Source: Candidatus Gastranaerophilales bacterium
GTDB taxonomy: Bacteria > Cyanobacteriota > Vampirovibrionia > Gastranaerophilales > JAILCC01
Length of the DNA: 13,909 bases
Reading direction: 5' to 3'
NCBI GenBank assembly: GCA_024408745.1
Contig: JAKSUS010000011.1
Span: forward strand, 1-13,909
Shown: positions 7,291 through 13,909 of the stretch, in pieces
How the letters are laid out: each line of letters opens with the position of its first letter
Numbering within the stretch: position 1 is the first letter of the stretch
Translations under genes and position numbers: made by a program
The notes under the pieces: model-generated
What the model was told of the DNA's origin: nothing
Seen by the model: only the letters and a program-made list of their open reading frames with translations
The model's database searches: none

Positions 7291-9603
7291 TTATTGCTCT
7301 TCTTCTTTTGGTGCGACATATTTACATTCTTTATTAGAACATTCAATTTTTTCACCGCTTTTTAAAACTTTTTTGACTAATAAAGAACCGCATTTAGGAC
7401 ATTTTTCACCTGTTGGTAAATTCCATAAGGCAAAGTTGCAATTCGGATAATTATCGCAGGCATAGAATATTTTGCCGTAACGTGATTTTTTTTGAACTAT
7501 ATCACCACCGCAATTCGGACATTTTACACCTGTTTTGACTTTTATAGCTTGTCTGTGTTTACAGTTTTCATTTGTGCATTGTAAATATTGCCCGTAAGGA
7601 CCGATTTTAATAATCATTTCGCCCTGACATTTAGGGCATTTTTCTTCGCTTTTCATTTCAACAGGTTGTTCAGGTTGAGTTAATGTAGTGTCAGAAGTTT
7701 GTGCTGCGGCTGTCATAGGCATCATTGTTTTACATTCCGGATATCCGCTGCAACCTAAAAATTGTGTTCCCCAACGACTTGTTCTTACAACCATATCTTT
7801 TCCGCAATTAGGACATTTGATACCAGAAACAATGTTTACTTTTTCCATATTTTTATCAGCATTGTTTACTGTTTCAATAAACGGGGTATAAAAATCACCT
7901 ATAACTTTTTTCCACTCTTTTGAGTCTTGTGCGATTTCATCAAGAGTGCTTTCCATTTTTGCCGTAAAATCATAATTGATGATATTTGAAAAATGGTTAG
8001 AAAGTTGTTCGTTTACGGTTTTACCTAAAAGTGTCGGCTTTAATGCTTTATCAATTTTTTCAATATAAGATTTTGTTTGAATTTTAGAAATAATCGGAGC
8101 ATAAGTACTCGGACGGCCAATTCCTTTTTCTTCCAAAACTTTTACAAGACTTGCTTCCGAGTATCTTGCAGGAGGTTGGGTAAAGTGTTGGGAAGGAACA
8201 AGTTTCTTTAAATTTAACACATCACCTTTTTCAAAAGCAGGAATAGATCCTTCTTGTTCATTTTCATCTCTGTCATCATAGACAATTAAAAATCCGTTAA
8301 AATTAACTTTACTTGCCGACATTCTAAATGTATAATCATCTGCTTTAATTTCAACACCGTTATTTTCAACTATGGCAGGTGTCATTTGACTTGCCATAAA
8401 TCTTGACCAAATGAGCTTATATAATTTATATTGCTCTGCTGTTACAAACTGTTTAATAGATTCAGGTGTGCGTTCAATATAGGAAGGCCTGATTGCTTCG
8501 TGAGCGTCCTGAACATTCTTACCTTTTTTAGTGTAGATGTTTGGTGTGGAAGGATAATATTTTTCACCGTATTTATTTAAAATAAAATCTTTGGCTATTG
8601 ATTGTGCGTCATCAGAAATTCTTGTACTATCGGTTCTCATATATGTAATTAAACCGACTGTGCCATCTTGCCCTAAATCTAAACCTTCATATAGTTTTTG
8701 TGCAATTTGCATTGTTTTTGAAACACCGTAACCCAATTTGTTTGATGCTTCTCTTTGAAGTGTACTTGTGATGAACGGAGGTTGAGGTTTTCTTTGGGTT
8801 TCTTTTTTAGTAAGTTTATCAACGACAAATTCAACACCTTGTTTAGTTAATGTTTCAACAATTTTATCTGCTTCTTGTTGATTTTTTATTTCAATTTTTT
8901 TATCTTTAAATTTTGTTAAATCAGCGACAAAAACGTGAGGTGATTTTTGTTTCGTTAATTCCGCGGCAATTTCCCAATATTCTACGGGTTTAAATGCTTC
9001 AATTTCTGCTTCTCTTTCACAGATTAATTTTAGTGCAACACTTTGAACACGTCCTGCTGATAAGTGGTTATTTCTTAATTTTTTCCTTAGGATTGGACGT
9101 ATTTTATACCCTACTATTCGGTCTAAAATCTGACGTGTTTGTTGAGAGTATACTCTATTCATATCAATATTGCGAGGGTTTTCAACCGCATGCAAAACTG
9201 CTTTTTGAGTAATTTCGTTAAATTCAATTCTTAAAATTTTATCTTTGCTGACTCCTAACACTTGAGCAACGTGCCAGGCTATTGCTTCTCCTTCACGGTC
9301 AGGGTCGGATGCAAGGTAAACTTTGTCGGCAAGTTTTGCATTTTTTGATAATTCACTTACAACTTTTTTCTTTTCCGGCATGATTTCATAAATTGGTTCA
9401 AAATTATTTTTCATATCAATTCCTAAGACTTTTTTAGGAAAATCTCTGATATGTCCGTAACTTGCAAGAATTTTATAATTATTGCCAAGCATTTTCGTAA
9501 TGGTTTTAGATTTAGCAGGAGATTCGACTATTACAAGATAGTTTTCTTTTTTTGATTTTGTTTTTGTTTCTTTTTCAGTCGTTTCTTTTTTCTTTGTAGC
9601 CAT
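7291..9603 (-). CDS. topA: DNA topoisomerase I (type IA)
   Basis: A 770-residue topoisomerase that relaxes negative supercoils by a transient 5'-phosphotyrosine break. The TOPRIM domain follows a Lys/Thr-rich leader of about 20 residues, with Glu27 in VESPAKS and the acidic triad of SDPDREGE (Asp100, Asp102, Glu104). The active-site Tyr321 lies in ITYMRTDSTR, and the usual AHEAIRP (367-373) and GRPSTYA (496-502) motifs follow. The C-terminus holds four Cys4 zinc ribbons at about 597-624, 656-681, 695-722 and 735-760; a Thr/Gln/Pro linker of about 30 residues separates the first two. The start at 9603 is five bases after the dprA stop with a weak AAGAGA site abutting the ATG, which suggests translation coupled to dprA. 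Confidence 0.96.
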   Translation of the reverse strand: MATKKKETTEKETKTKSKKENYLVIVESPAKSKTITKMLGNNYKILASYGHIRDFPKKVLGIDMKNNFEPIYEIMPEKKKVVSELSKNAKLADKVYLASDPDREGEAIAWHVAQVLGVSKDKILRIEFNEITQKAVLHAVENPRNIDMNRVYSQQTRQILDRIVGYKIRPILRKKLRNNHLSAGRVQSVALKLICEREAEIEAFKPVEYWEIAAELTKQKSPHVFVADLTKFKDKKIEIKNQQEADKIVETLTKQGVEFVVDKLTKKETQRKPQPPFITSTLQREASNKLGYGVSKTMQIAQKLYEGLDLGQDGTVGLITYMRTDSTRISDDAQSIAKDFILNKYGEKYYPSTPNIYTKKGKNVQDAHEAIRPSYIERTPESIKQFVTAEQYKLYKLIWSRFMASQMTPAIVENNGVEIKADDYTFRMSASKVNFNGFLIVYDDRDENEQEGSIPAFEKGDVLNLKKLVPSQHFTQPPARYSEASLVKVLEEKGIGRPSTYAPIISKIQTKSYIEKIDKALKPTLLGKTVNEQLSNHFSNIINYDFTAKMESTLDEIAQDSKEWKKVIGDFYTPFIETVNNADKNMEKVNIVSGIKCPNCGKDMVVRTSRWGTQFLGCSGYPECKTMMPMTAAAQTSDTTLTQPEQPVEMKSEEKCPKCQGEMIIKIGPYGQYLQCTNENCKHRQAIKVKTGVKCPNCGGDIVQKKSRYGKIFYACDNYPNCNFALWNLPTGEKCPKCGSLLVKKVLKSGEKIECSNKECKYVAPKEEEQ

Positions 9604-9608
9604 TTCTC

Positions 9609-10706
9609 TTATGCTTTCATGTAAACTTCGCCCGGTAATTGTTTGATTATGCCTTTTAGCTCTAACATTGTCAGCATAATCATTAAATCGTTAATGTTAA
9701 TATTGGTCTTTAATGCTATTTTTTCAACATTAACAGGTTCATAAGCGATTAATTCAACTATATTTCTTTCATCTTCCGTTAAATCATCACTATTTATATT
9801 TGTATCACATGAGGACGGTTTGTCAACTTCCCACCCTAAATAATTTATAATGTCCTCACTACTTGTAACAAGTGAGGCACCTTCTTTTAATAACTTATGT
9901 GTACCTTGTGTATTAGGATTTGATAAAAGTCCCGGCATGCACATTAATTCTTTTCCCTGTTCTAAACATAATCTTGCCGTAATTAATGCACCACTCTTTA
10001 TGTTTGCTTCTGCAACTAAAGTCCCTTTTGAAAGTCCTGAAATTATTCTGTTCCTTTCGGGGAAACGAAATACATCAGGCGGGGTTTCGGGGTAATATTC
10101 ACTTAATAAAACTCCGTTGTTTTCAAGAACTTTATTAAAAAGAGGAATATTTTGTTTAGGATAAAGGTGTTCTAAACCGCCACCTAAGACGACTATTGTT
10201 TCAAGTCCGCCTTCAACTGCTCCTGTATGTGCTGCAGTATCAATTCCGTATGCGCCACCGCTTACGATAATTGCATGTGCTGATTTTAAATCTTTAACTA
10301 TGAATTTTGTATTTTCAACGGCAGATGAAGAACATCTTCTGCTACCAACTATCGCCAGAGTTTTATTAAAATCTTTGTTTAAAAAATCACCTTTAAAATA
10401 TAAAATTGCAGGAGGATTATCGATATTTCTTAAACATTCAGGGTATGCATCATCTTCAATTGTTACTACATTTATATTTTTCTTTAAAAATTTTTCTTCT
10501 AATTTTTCTAAATTTATTTCTTTTTGTTTTTCTTTAAATGTTGTAATAGTTGAGTTTCTCAGTTGTTTTACGTTTTGCCAATCTAAAGTTGATGCAATCC
10601 ATGCTGCTTTCATACTCTTAAAATGGTTAAAAATATCAAGGAGAGAAGCAGAACCGACTCCATCAAGTTTAGAAAACGCTAACCAGTATTTTAATTCTTT
10701 ATTCAT
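9609..10706 (-). CDS. dprA: DNA processing protein DprA (Smf)
   Basis: A 365-residue protein that binds incoming single-stranded DNA and loads RecA during natural transformation. It is also widespread in bacteria not known to be competent. The N-terminal helical region (1-70, with a GVGSASL helix-hairpin-helix-like stretch at 16-22) precedes a Rossmann-like core: IVGSRRCSS at 119-127, SGGAYGID at 149-156, FPERNRIISGLS at 215-226 and GALITARLCLEQG at 239-251. A winged-helix domain of the DprA type closes the protein (about 305-362). No Shine-Dalgarno precedes the ATG at 10706; a TATGAT -10 word at 10718-10723 would give a leader of only about five bases. The gene heads the minus-strand group with topA. 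Confidence 0.95.
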   Translation of the reverse strand: MNKELKYWLAFSKLDGVGSASLLDIFNHFKSMKAAWIASTLDWQNVKQLRNSTITTFKEKQKEINLEKLEEKFLKKNINVVTIEDDAYPECLRNIDNPPAILYFKGDFLNKDFNKTLAIVGSRRCSSSAVENTKFIVKDLKSAHAIIVSGGAYGIDTAAHTGAVEGGLETIVVLGGGLEHLYPKQNIPLFNKVLENNGVLLSEYYPETPPDVFRFPERNRIISGLSKGTLVAEANIKSGALITARLCLEQGKELMCMPGLLSNPNTQGTHKLLKEGASLVTSSEDIINYLGWEVDKPSSCDTNINSDDLTEDERNIVELIAYEPVNVEKIALKTNININDLMIMLTMLELKGIIKQLPGEVYMKA

Positions 10707-10717
10707 ATATTAAGGTT

Positions 10718-10723
10718 ATCATA
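10718..10723 (-). promoter_or_regulatory. Probable -10 of dprA with near-leaderless start
   Basis: TATGAT on the minus strand (5 of 6 to consensus) ends 11 bases before the dprA ATG. The expected start of transcription is near 10711, and no ribosome site fits in between. The -35 region is weak. Confidence 0.4.
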
Positions 10724-10750
10724 TAAAATCAAAACAGTAAAATTTATTTT

Positions 10751-10759
10751 TGATATAAT
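10751..10759 (+). promoter_or_regulatory. Extended -10 promoter of coaE, leaderless start
   Basis: The sequence TGATATAAT is a perfect extended -10 (TGnTATAAT). Only six bases separate it from the coaE ATG at 10766, so the usual +1 position falls on or beside the A of the start codon. The -35 position (AAAACA near 10731) is poor, which an extended -10 can tolerate. Confidence 0.6.
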
Positions 10760-10765
10760 TAAATT

Positions 10766-11356
10766 ATGAAAATAATCGGTTTAACAGGTAATATTGCGTC
10801 GGGAAAATCAACGGTTGAAAAAATTATATCCGATAACGGTTATAAAGTTATTGATGCTGATTTTATTTGCCATGAACTTTTAGATAATAATAAGGATATT
10901 ATTGATAAAGTTAAAAAACTTTTTCAAAAATTTAATATTTTAGACGAAAATAACAATTTAGACCGTAAAAAAATCGGTGAAATTGTTTTTAAATATAATG
11001 AATATAAAACAGAATTGGAAAATATTTTGCACCCTTTTGTAAAACAGGAAATAAATAAATTTATTGAGCAAAATAATAATGAAAATGTGGTGTTTGTTTC
11101 AGTCCCTCTTTTGTTTGAAGCACACATGGAAGATATGTTTGATAAGATTGTTTTAATCTGTGCAAAAGAAGAATTGAGATTTGAAAGATTGATAAAGAGA
11201 AACAATTACACTCCGGAACATGCTATTCAAAGAATAAATTCACAAATATCAGAAGATTTAAAAGTTTTATTATCTGATTTTGTTATTGATAATAACGGAA
11301 GTTTAAATGATTTGAGAACAAATACAGAAAATGTTTTGTCCTTAATAAATAAGTAA
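10766..11356 (+). CDS. coaE: Dephospho-CoA kinase
   Basis: A 196-residue kinase that phosphorylates the 3'-hydroxyl of dephospho-CoA with ATP, the last step of coenzyme A synthesis. The P-loop GNIASGKS lies at residues 8-15, the DAD substrate motif at 30-32, and the PLLFE motif of the CoA-binding region in the middle, followed by an Arg-rich lid (about 145-160, RFERLIKRNN). Length is typical (about 200). No Shine-Dalgarno precedes the ATG, and an extended -10 lies immediately upstream, so the mRNA is probably leaderless. The gene is divergent from dprA across 59 bases. waaA follows after 67 bases with its own -10 word and ribosome site. Confidence 0.95.
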   Translation: MKIIGLTGNIASGKSTVEKIISDNGYKVIDADFICHELLDNNKDIIDKVKKLFQKFNILDENNNLDRKKIGEIVFKYNEYKTELENILHPFVKQEINKFIEQNNNENVVFVSVPLLFEAHMEDMFDKIVLICAKEELRFERLIKRNNYTPEHAIQRINSQISEDLKVLLSDFVIDNNGSLNDLRTNTENVLSLINK

Positions 11357-11394
11357 AATTTAACCTTTCCGAAGTAAAATTATTATTTATCGTG

Positions 11395-11400
11395 TATAAT
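11395..11400 (+). promoter_or_regulatory. Probable -10 element of waaA
   Basis: A perfect TATAAT lies 23 bases before the waaA ATG, leaving a short leader with the ribosome site GAGAGG at 11411-11416. No strong -35 is visible upstream. waaA may therefore have its own promoter in addition to read-through from coaE. Confidence 0.45.
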
Positions 11401-11423
11401 AATTTTGTGAGAGAGGTTTATTT

Positions 11424-12689
11424 ATGTATTTTATTTATGAATTTTTAATTACCGTTTTATTTATAATATTTTTACCGATAATTTTGATATTAATGCTTTT
11501 AAAACCAAAATTCAGAGCAGGTTTTTTTCAAAAAATAGGGTTTTATAAAAACTTAAAAAAAGAAAATCAAAAACATATCGTTATTCATGCTGTTTCGGTC
11601 GGTGAAGTTTTAGCGGTTGAAAAATTTGTTAAAAAATTAAGAGAAGAATTTGAAAACGAAAAAATTATTCTTACAACCGTTACAAAAACAGGAAACGGTG
11701 TCGCTCATAAAAAGCTTGAAAATACCGTTGATGAAATAATTTATTTTCCGTTTGATTTCTTTTTTGCGGTTAAAAGTTTTATAAATAACATAAAACCTGA
11801 TATTGTTGTAATTGCCGAAACAGAAATATGGCCGTATTTTTCAAGAGAATTAAAAAATAAAAACATTCCGCTTTTAATTGCAAACGGAAGAATTTCACCA
11901 CATTCATATAATGGTTATAAAAAATTCAAATGGTTCTTTGAAAAAGTTTTATCAAATTATTCTCAAATTTTAATGCAATCTGATGGTGATAGAGAAAGAA
12001 TAGTTAATGTAGGTGCGCCATCTGATATTACAAAAGTTATGGGCAATTTTAAATTTGATATTTCAAATGATTTAACAGAGAGCGATATTTTAAATTTAAA
12101 GAATGAATTTAAACTTGAAAATAATCCGATGATTTTAGTCGGAAGTACACATAAAGGCGAAGATGAAATCGCTTTATCAGTTTATAAAAAACTTGTTGAA
12201 GTTATTCCGAAATTAAAACTTTTAATTGCTCCAAGACACCCTGAAAGATTAAATGATGTTGAAAATTTGATTAAAGAAACAGGTTTTAATTATGGCAAAC
12301 GTTCAAACAAAGATACCTTTGAAAACAATAATATAATCATGCTTGATACTATGGGCGAACTTGCTAAGCTTTATTCAATTTCTAAAGTTGCATTTATCGG
12401 CGGAAGTTTTTCGGGAACGGGAGGACATAATCCCCTTGAAGCAAGCATTTTTAACATTCCTGTAGTTAGCGGTCCAAGCACCTTTAACTTTAAAGACATT
12501 TATAAATATTTAACCGATGATAATGCTGCTTTCGTTATTAATGACGAAAATGAATTATTTGAATCTATGCTTAAACTTCTAAAAGATGAAGAATTTTATA
12601 AACAAACTTCTGATGCTTGTCATAAGGTTTTTGAAACTAATTCAGGTGCAATTGATTTTGCGATTAATATAATAAAGGAAACTTTATAA
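11424..12689 (+). CDS. waaA: 3-deoxy-D-manno-octulosonic acid (Kdo) transferase
   Basis: A 421-residue inner-membrane glycosyltransferase (family GT30) that adds Kdo from CMP-Kdo to the lipid A precursor, starting the LPS core. An N-terminal membrane anchor spans about residues 3-26. HAVSVGE at 55-61 carries the probable catalytic base Glu61, and ETEIWP lies at 132-137. NGRIS (154-158), GSTHKGED (240-247), APRHPERL (269-276) and the CMP-sugar-binding GGSFSGTGGHNPLEA (326-340) follow. Length fits the family (about 420). The ribosome site GAGAGG lies 7 bases before the ATG. The stop overlaps the ATG of the next gene by one base. Its presence is the best evidence in the window for an LPS-bearing outer membrane. 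The number of Kdo residues added cannot be told from sequence. Confidence 0.95.
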   Translation: MYFIYEFLITVLFIIFLPIILILMLLKPKFRAGFFQKIGFYKNLKKENQKHIVIHAVSVGEVLAVEKFVKKLREEFENEKIILTTVTKTGNGVAHKKLENTVDEIIYFPFDFFFAVKSFINNIKPDIVVIAETEIWPYFSRELKNKNIPLLIANGRISPHSYNGYKKFKWFFEKVLSNYSQILMQSDGDRERIVNVGAPSDITKVMGNFKFDISNDLTESDILNLKNEFKLENNPMILVGSTHKGEDEIALSVYKKLVEVIPKLKLLIAPRHPERLNDVENLIKETGFNYGKRSNKDTFENNNIIMLDTMGELAKLYSISKVAFIGGSFSGTGGHNPLEASIFNIPVVSGPSTFNFKDIYKYLTDDNAAFVINDENELFESMLKLLKDEEFYKQTSDACHKVFETNSGAIDFAINIIKETL

Positions 12690-13648
12690 TGAAAATTCTT
12701 GCCGTTTTCCCAAACAGTATTGGTGGAAGATTAACAATGAAAAGCATCTTTGACGGTTTTGAGCAAATCGGTGCCGAGGTTTTTTATTTTGATAAATTAA
12801 AAGATGATGAAACCAAGCTGCCTAAACTATGCAGAAAAGAAAAATTTGATTTTTTGGTAAGTTATGATTTTGCAGGCATAAAAATTAATGTTGATAATAA
12901 GTTAAAACTTAAAACAATAAATTATTTTTCTGACGTAATTGAAGATAATCATTCGGGAAATTATTGGGTTGATTATTATGAATATCTTTTTAAAAATAAA
13001 AATTATACTTTTTATTGGGATAAAGAATTATTTGAAATAAAAAAAGAAAAAATCAATAATCTTTTTTATCAACCACATTTTGTAAATACTGAAATTTATA
13101 AAAATTTTAATAATAATCCTAAATTTGATATTATGTTTGCTGGGCGACTTGATACTGATTTTAGACTTAATACAGTTCTTCAATTATCGGAAACTTTTAA
13201 AGGTAAAAAGTTTGCATGGTATGCGATTGAAAAACATTTTTATGATGCAAGAAGCAGAGTTACCAAGAAAAAACATCTTAAATTTTTAGATACTTGCTAT
13301 CAAGGGTTTATCGATAACGAAGAAAATATGGCTAAAGCTATTAATAATGCAAAAATATTTTTTAATTTTAATGCTCAAGGTATAAGTTCATTGAATTACA
13401 GAACTTTTCAGGTTATGGCTTGTGAAAGAGTAATGTTATCCGATAACAGAAGTGAAGCGTTTGAACTTTTTAATCCTGATAAAGATATTGTTGTTTATAA
13501 CGACTTGGATGATTTAAAAAATAAAATCAATTTATATTTAAGTGATGAAAAACTTTATAAAACAACTGCGCAAAACGCAAGACAAGCAATATTAAATAAT
13601 CATTCTTCCAAGATTTGCGTTGAAAGAATGTTAAATTGCATAAAATAA
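12689..13648 (+). CDS. CgeB-like glycosyltransferase (GT-B fold), putative LPS or envelope glycan
   Basis: A 319-residue soluble protein resembling the CgeB/Glyco_trans_1_2 group of GT-B glycosyltransferases. The N-terminal half (about 1-140) opens MKILAVFPNSIGGR, a typical Rossmann start. The C-terminal half begins near 145 (FDIMFAGRLD) and holds the family's best-kept stretch: AKIFFNFNAQG (221-231), RTFQVMACERVMLSDN (238-253, the usual E-x-x-A-x-G/C-like region) and a terminal LSDEKLYKTTAQNARQAIL helix. No membrane segment or signal peptide is present. Its ATG overlaps the waaA stop (TAATG), so the two are translationally coupled; an AAAGGAA site lies about 9 bases upstream. Donor and acceptor cannot be read from sequence. 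Context favours sugar transfer onto the LPS core, but another envelope glycan is possible. The gene is among the most AT-rich here. Confidence 0.75.
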   Translation: MKILAVFPNSIGGRLTMKSIFDGFEQIGAEVFYFDKLKDDETKLPKLCRKEKFDFLVSYDFAGIKINVDNKLKLKTINYFSDVIEDNHSGNYWVDYYEYLFKNKNYTFYWDKELFEIKKEKINNLFYQPHFVNTEIYKNFNNNPKFDIMFAGRLDTDFRLNTVLQLSETFKGKKFAWYAIEKHFYDARSRVTKKKHLKFLDTCYQGFIDNEENMAKAINNAKIFFNFNAQGISSLNYRTFQVMACERVMLSDNRSEAFELFNPDKDIVVYNDLDDLKNKINLYLSDEKLYKTTAQNARQAILNNHSSKICVERMLNCIK

Positions 13649-13651
13649 AAA

Positions 13652-13673
13652 GGTGTATGCAAGAACATACACC
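13652..13673 (-). terminator. Rho-independent terminator of the right-edge minus-strand gene
   Basis: A perfect 8-base stem GGTGTATG/CATACACC with a 6-base loop. Read on the minus strand it is followed at once by a T-tract (TTTTTATTTTA), a classical terminator, about 20 bases past the stop codon of the edge gene. On the plus strand no T-tract follows, so it is at best a weak end for the glycosyltransferase transcript. Confidence 0.85.
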
Positions 13674-13692
13674 GTAGCATAGAGAATAAGGT

Positions 13693-13909
13693 TTAGATAA
13701 TAAATTTTATATTAATATTTTTTGGAGGTTCACCGAGTTTATCGAGTAAGTTTCTTACTATTTTTTTCATTGGCGGTTCCTCGCCAAGCGCAACTACACT
13801 TTCACAAATATCTCTGTTAAAACACTTTGAGCACTCCATTTTACTGTTATAACAATCAATAGCTGAATTAGTCCAATATAAATCTTTATATTTCTTTCTC
13901 TTTTTATTA
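13693..13909 (-). CDS. Small Cys-rich hypothetical protein, C-terminal part (cut by right edge)
   Basis: An open frame enters from the right edge (first full codon at 13908) and ends at a TAA at 13693-13695, giving 71 visible residues. It starts with a Lys/Arg-rich stretch, then YWTNSAIDCYNSKMECSKCF, then RDICES, and ends with an amphipathic helix (MKKIVRNLLDKLGEPP) and a hydrophobic tail. Four Cys at visible positions 19, 26, 29 and 34 are spaced C-x6-C-x2-C-x4-C, which suggests a small zinc or metal site. A classical terminator follows the stop, which supports a real gene. An internal ATG at visible residue 24 is an unlikely start because it would remove the first Cys. I recall similar short Cys-rich proteins in Gastranaerophilales, but cannot verify this. 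Function unknown. Confidence 0.7.
   Translation of the reverse strand, partial: NKKRKKYKDLYWTNSAIDCYNSKMECSKCFNRDICESVVALGEEPPMKKIVRNLLDKLGEPPKNINIKFII

Noticed and set aside
7282..7295. 14-base palindrome AATAATTAATTATT over the topA stop
   Set aside because: A pure A/T palindrome is expected by chance at this base composition and has no support as a site.
8994..9212. Open frames opposite topA, dprA, coaE and the GH57 gene
   Set aside because: They lie wholly within well-identified genes on the other strand, have no ribosome sites, and their composition mirrors the real genes.
1..13909. Mobile elements, CRISPR, toxin-antitoxin or defence system
   Set aside because: I saw no transposase, integrase, regular spaced repeats, or recognisable toxin or nuclease pair. 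dprA was considered as part of a transformation cluster, but no com genes are present.

Overview
The window is an AT-rich chromosomal stretch from a Gram-negative-type bacterium. A Kdo transferase (waaA) implies a lipid A/LPS outer membrane. The GH57 branching enzyme is of a cyanobacterial style, and several small uncharacterised proteins have a flavour I associate with non-photosynthetic relatives of Cyanobacteria (Vampirovibrionia/Melainabacteria, Gastranaerophilales). That placement is my inference from gene content and composition; no rRNA or tRNA is present to confirm it. I see no insertion sequence, phage gene, CRISPR array or attachment site, and the window reads as core genome plus lineage-specific hypotheticals.

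Left part (1-4484). A truncated small gene leaves the left edge on the minus strand. A GH57 glycogen branching enzyme follows, also on the minus strand, with its own hairpin terminator. Two plus-strand genes divergent from it form a tight pair: a Tyr/Pro/Asn-rich protein with HEAT-like helices, and a small protein with hydrophobic segments. This pair converges, only 8 bp apart, on a minus-strand operon of era (GTPase of 30S assembly) and a secreted von Willebrand factor A domain protein.

Middle (5376-10706). purB (adenylosuccinate lyase) is divergent from era; era has a good sigma-70-like promoter. A symmetric terminator separates purB from a convergent minus-strand block: dprA, then topA five bases later, then a small hypothetical gene. 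dprA (ssDNA/RecA loader) next to topA (topoisomerase I) is a common bacterial pairing.

Right part (10707-13909). coaE (last step of CoA synthesis), waaA and a CgeB-like glycosyltransferase run on the plus strand. waaA and the glycosyltransferase overlap by one base, which suggests the second enzyme works on the LPS core or another envelope glycan. coaE appears to be transcribed from its own start codon (leaderless), and the divergent dprA has almost no leader either. A terminator on the minus strand then marks the end of a truncated small Cys-rich gene that enters from the right edge.

I did not find a clear new multi-gene system. The best leads are the leaderless divergent dprA/coaE promoter, the Cys-rich edge gene, the HEAT/hydrophobic pair and the waaA-linked glycosyltransferase.
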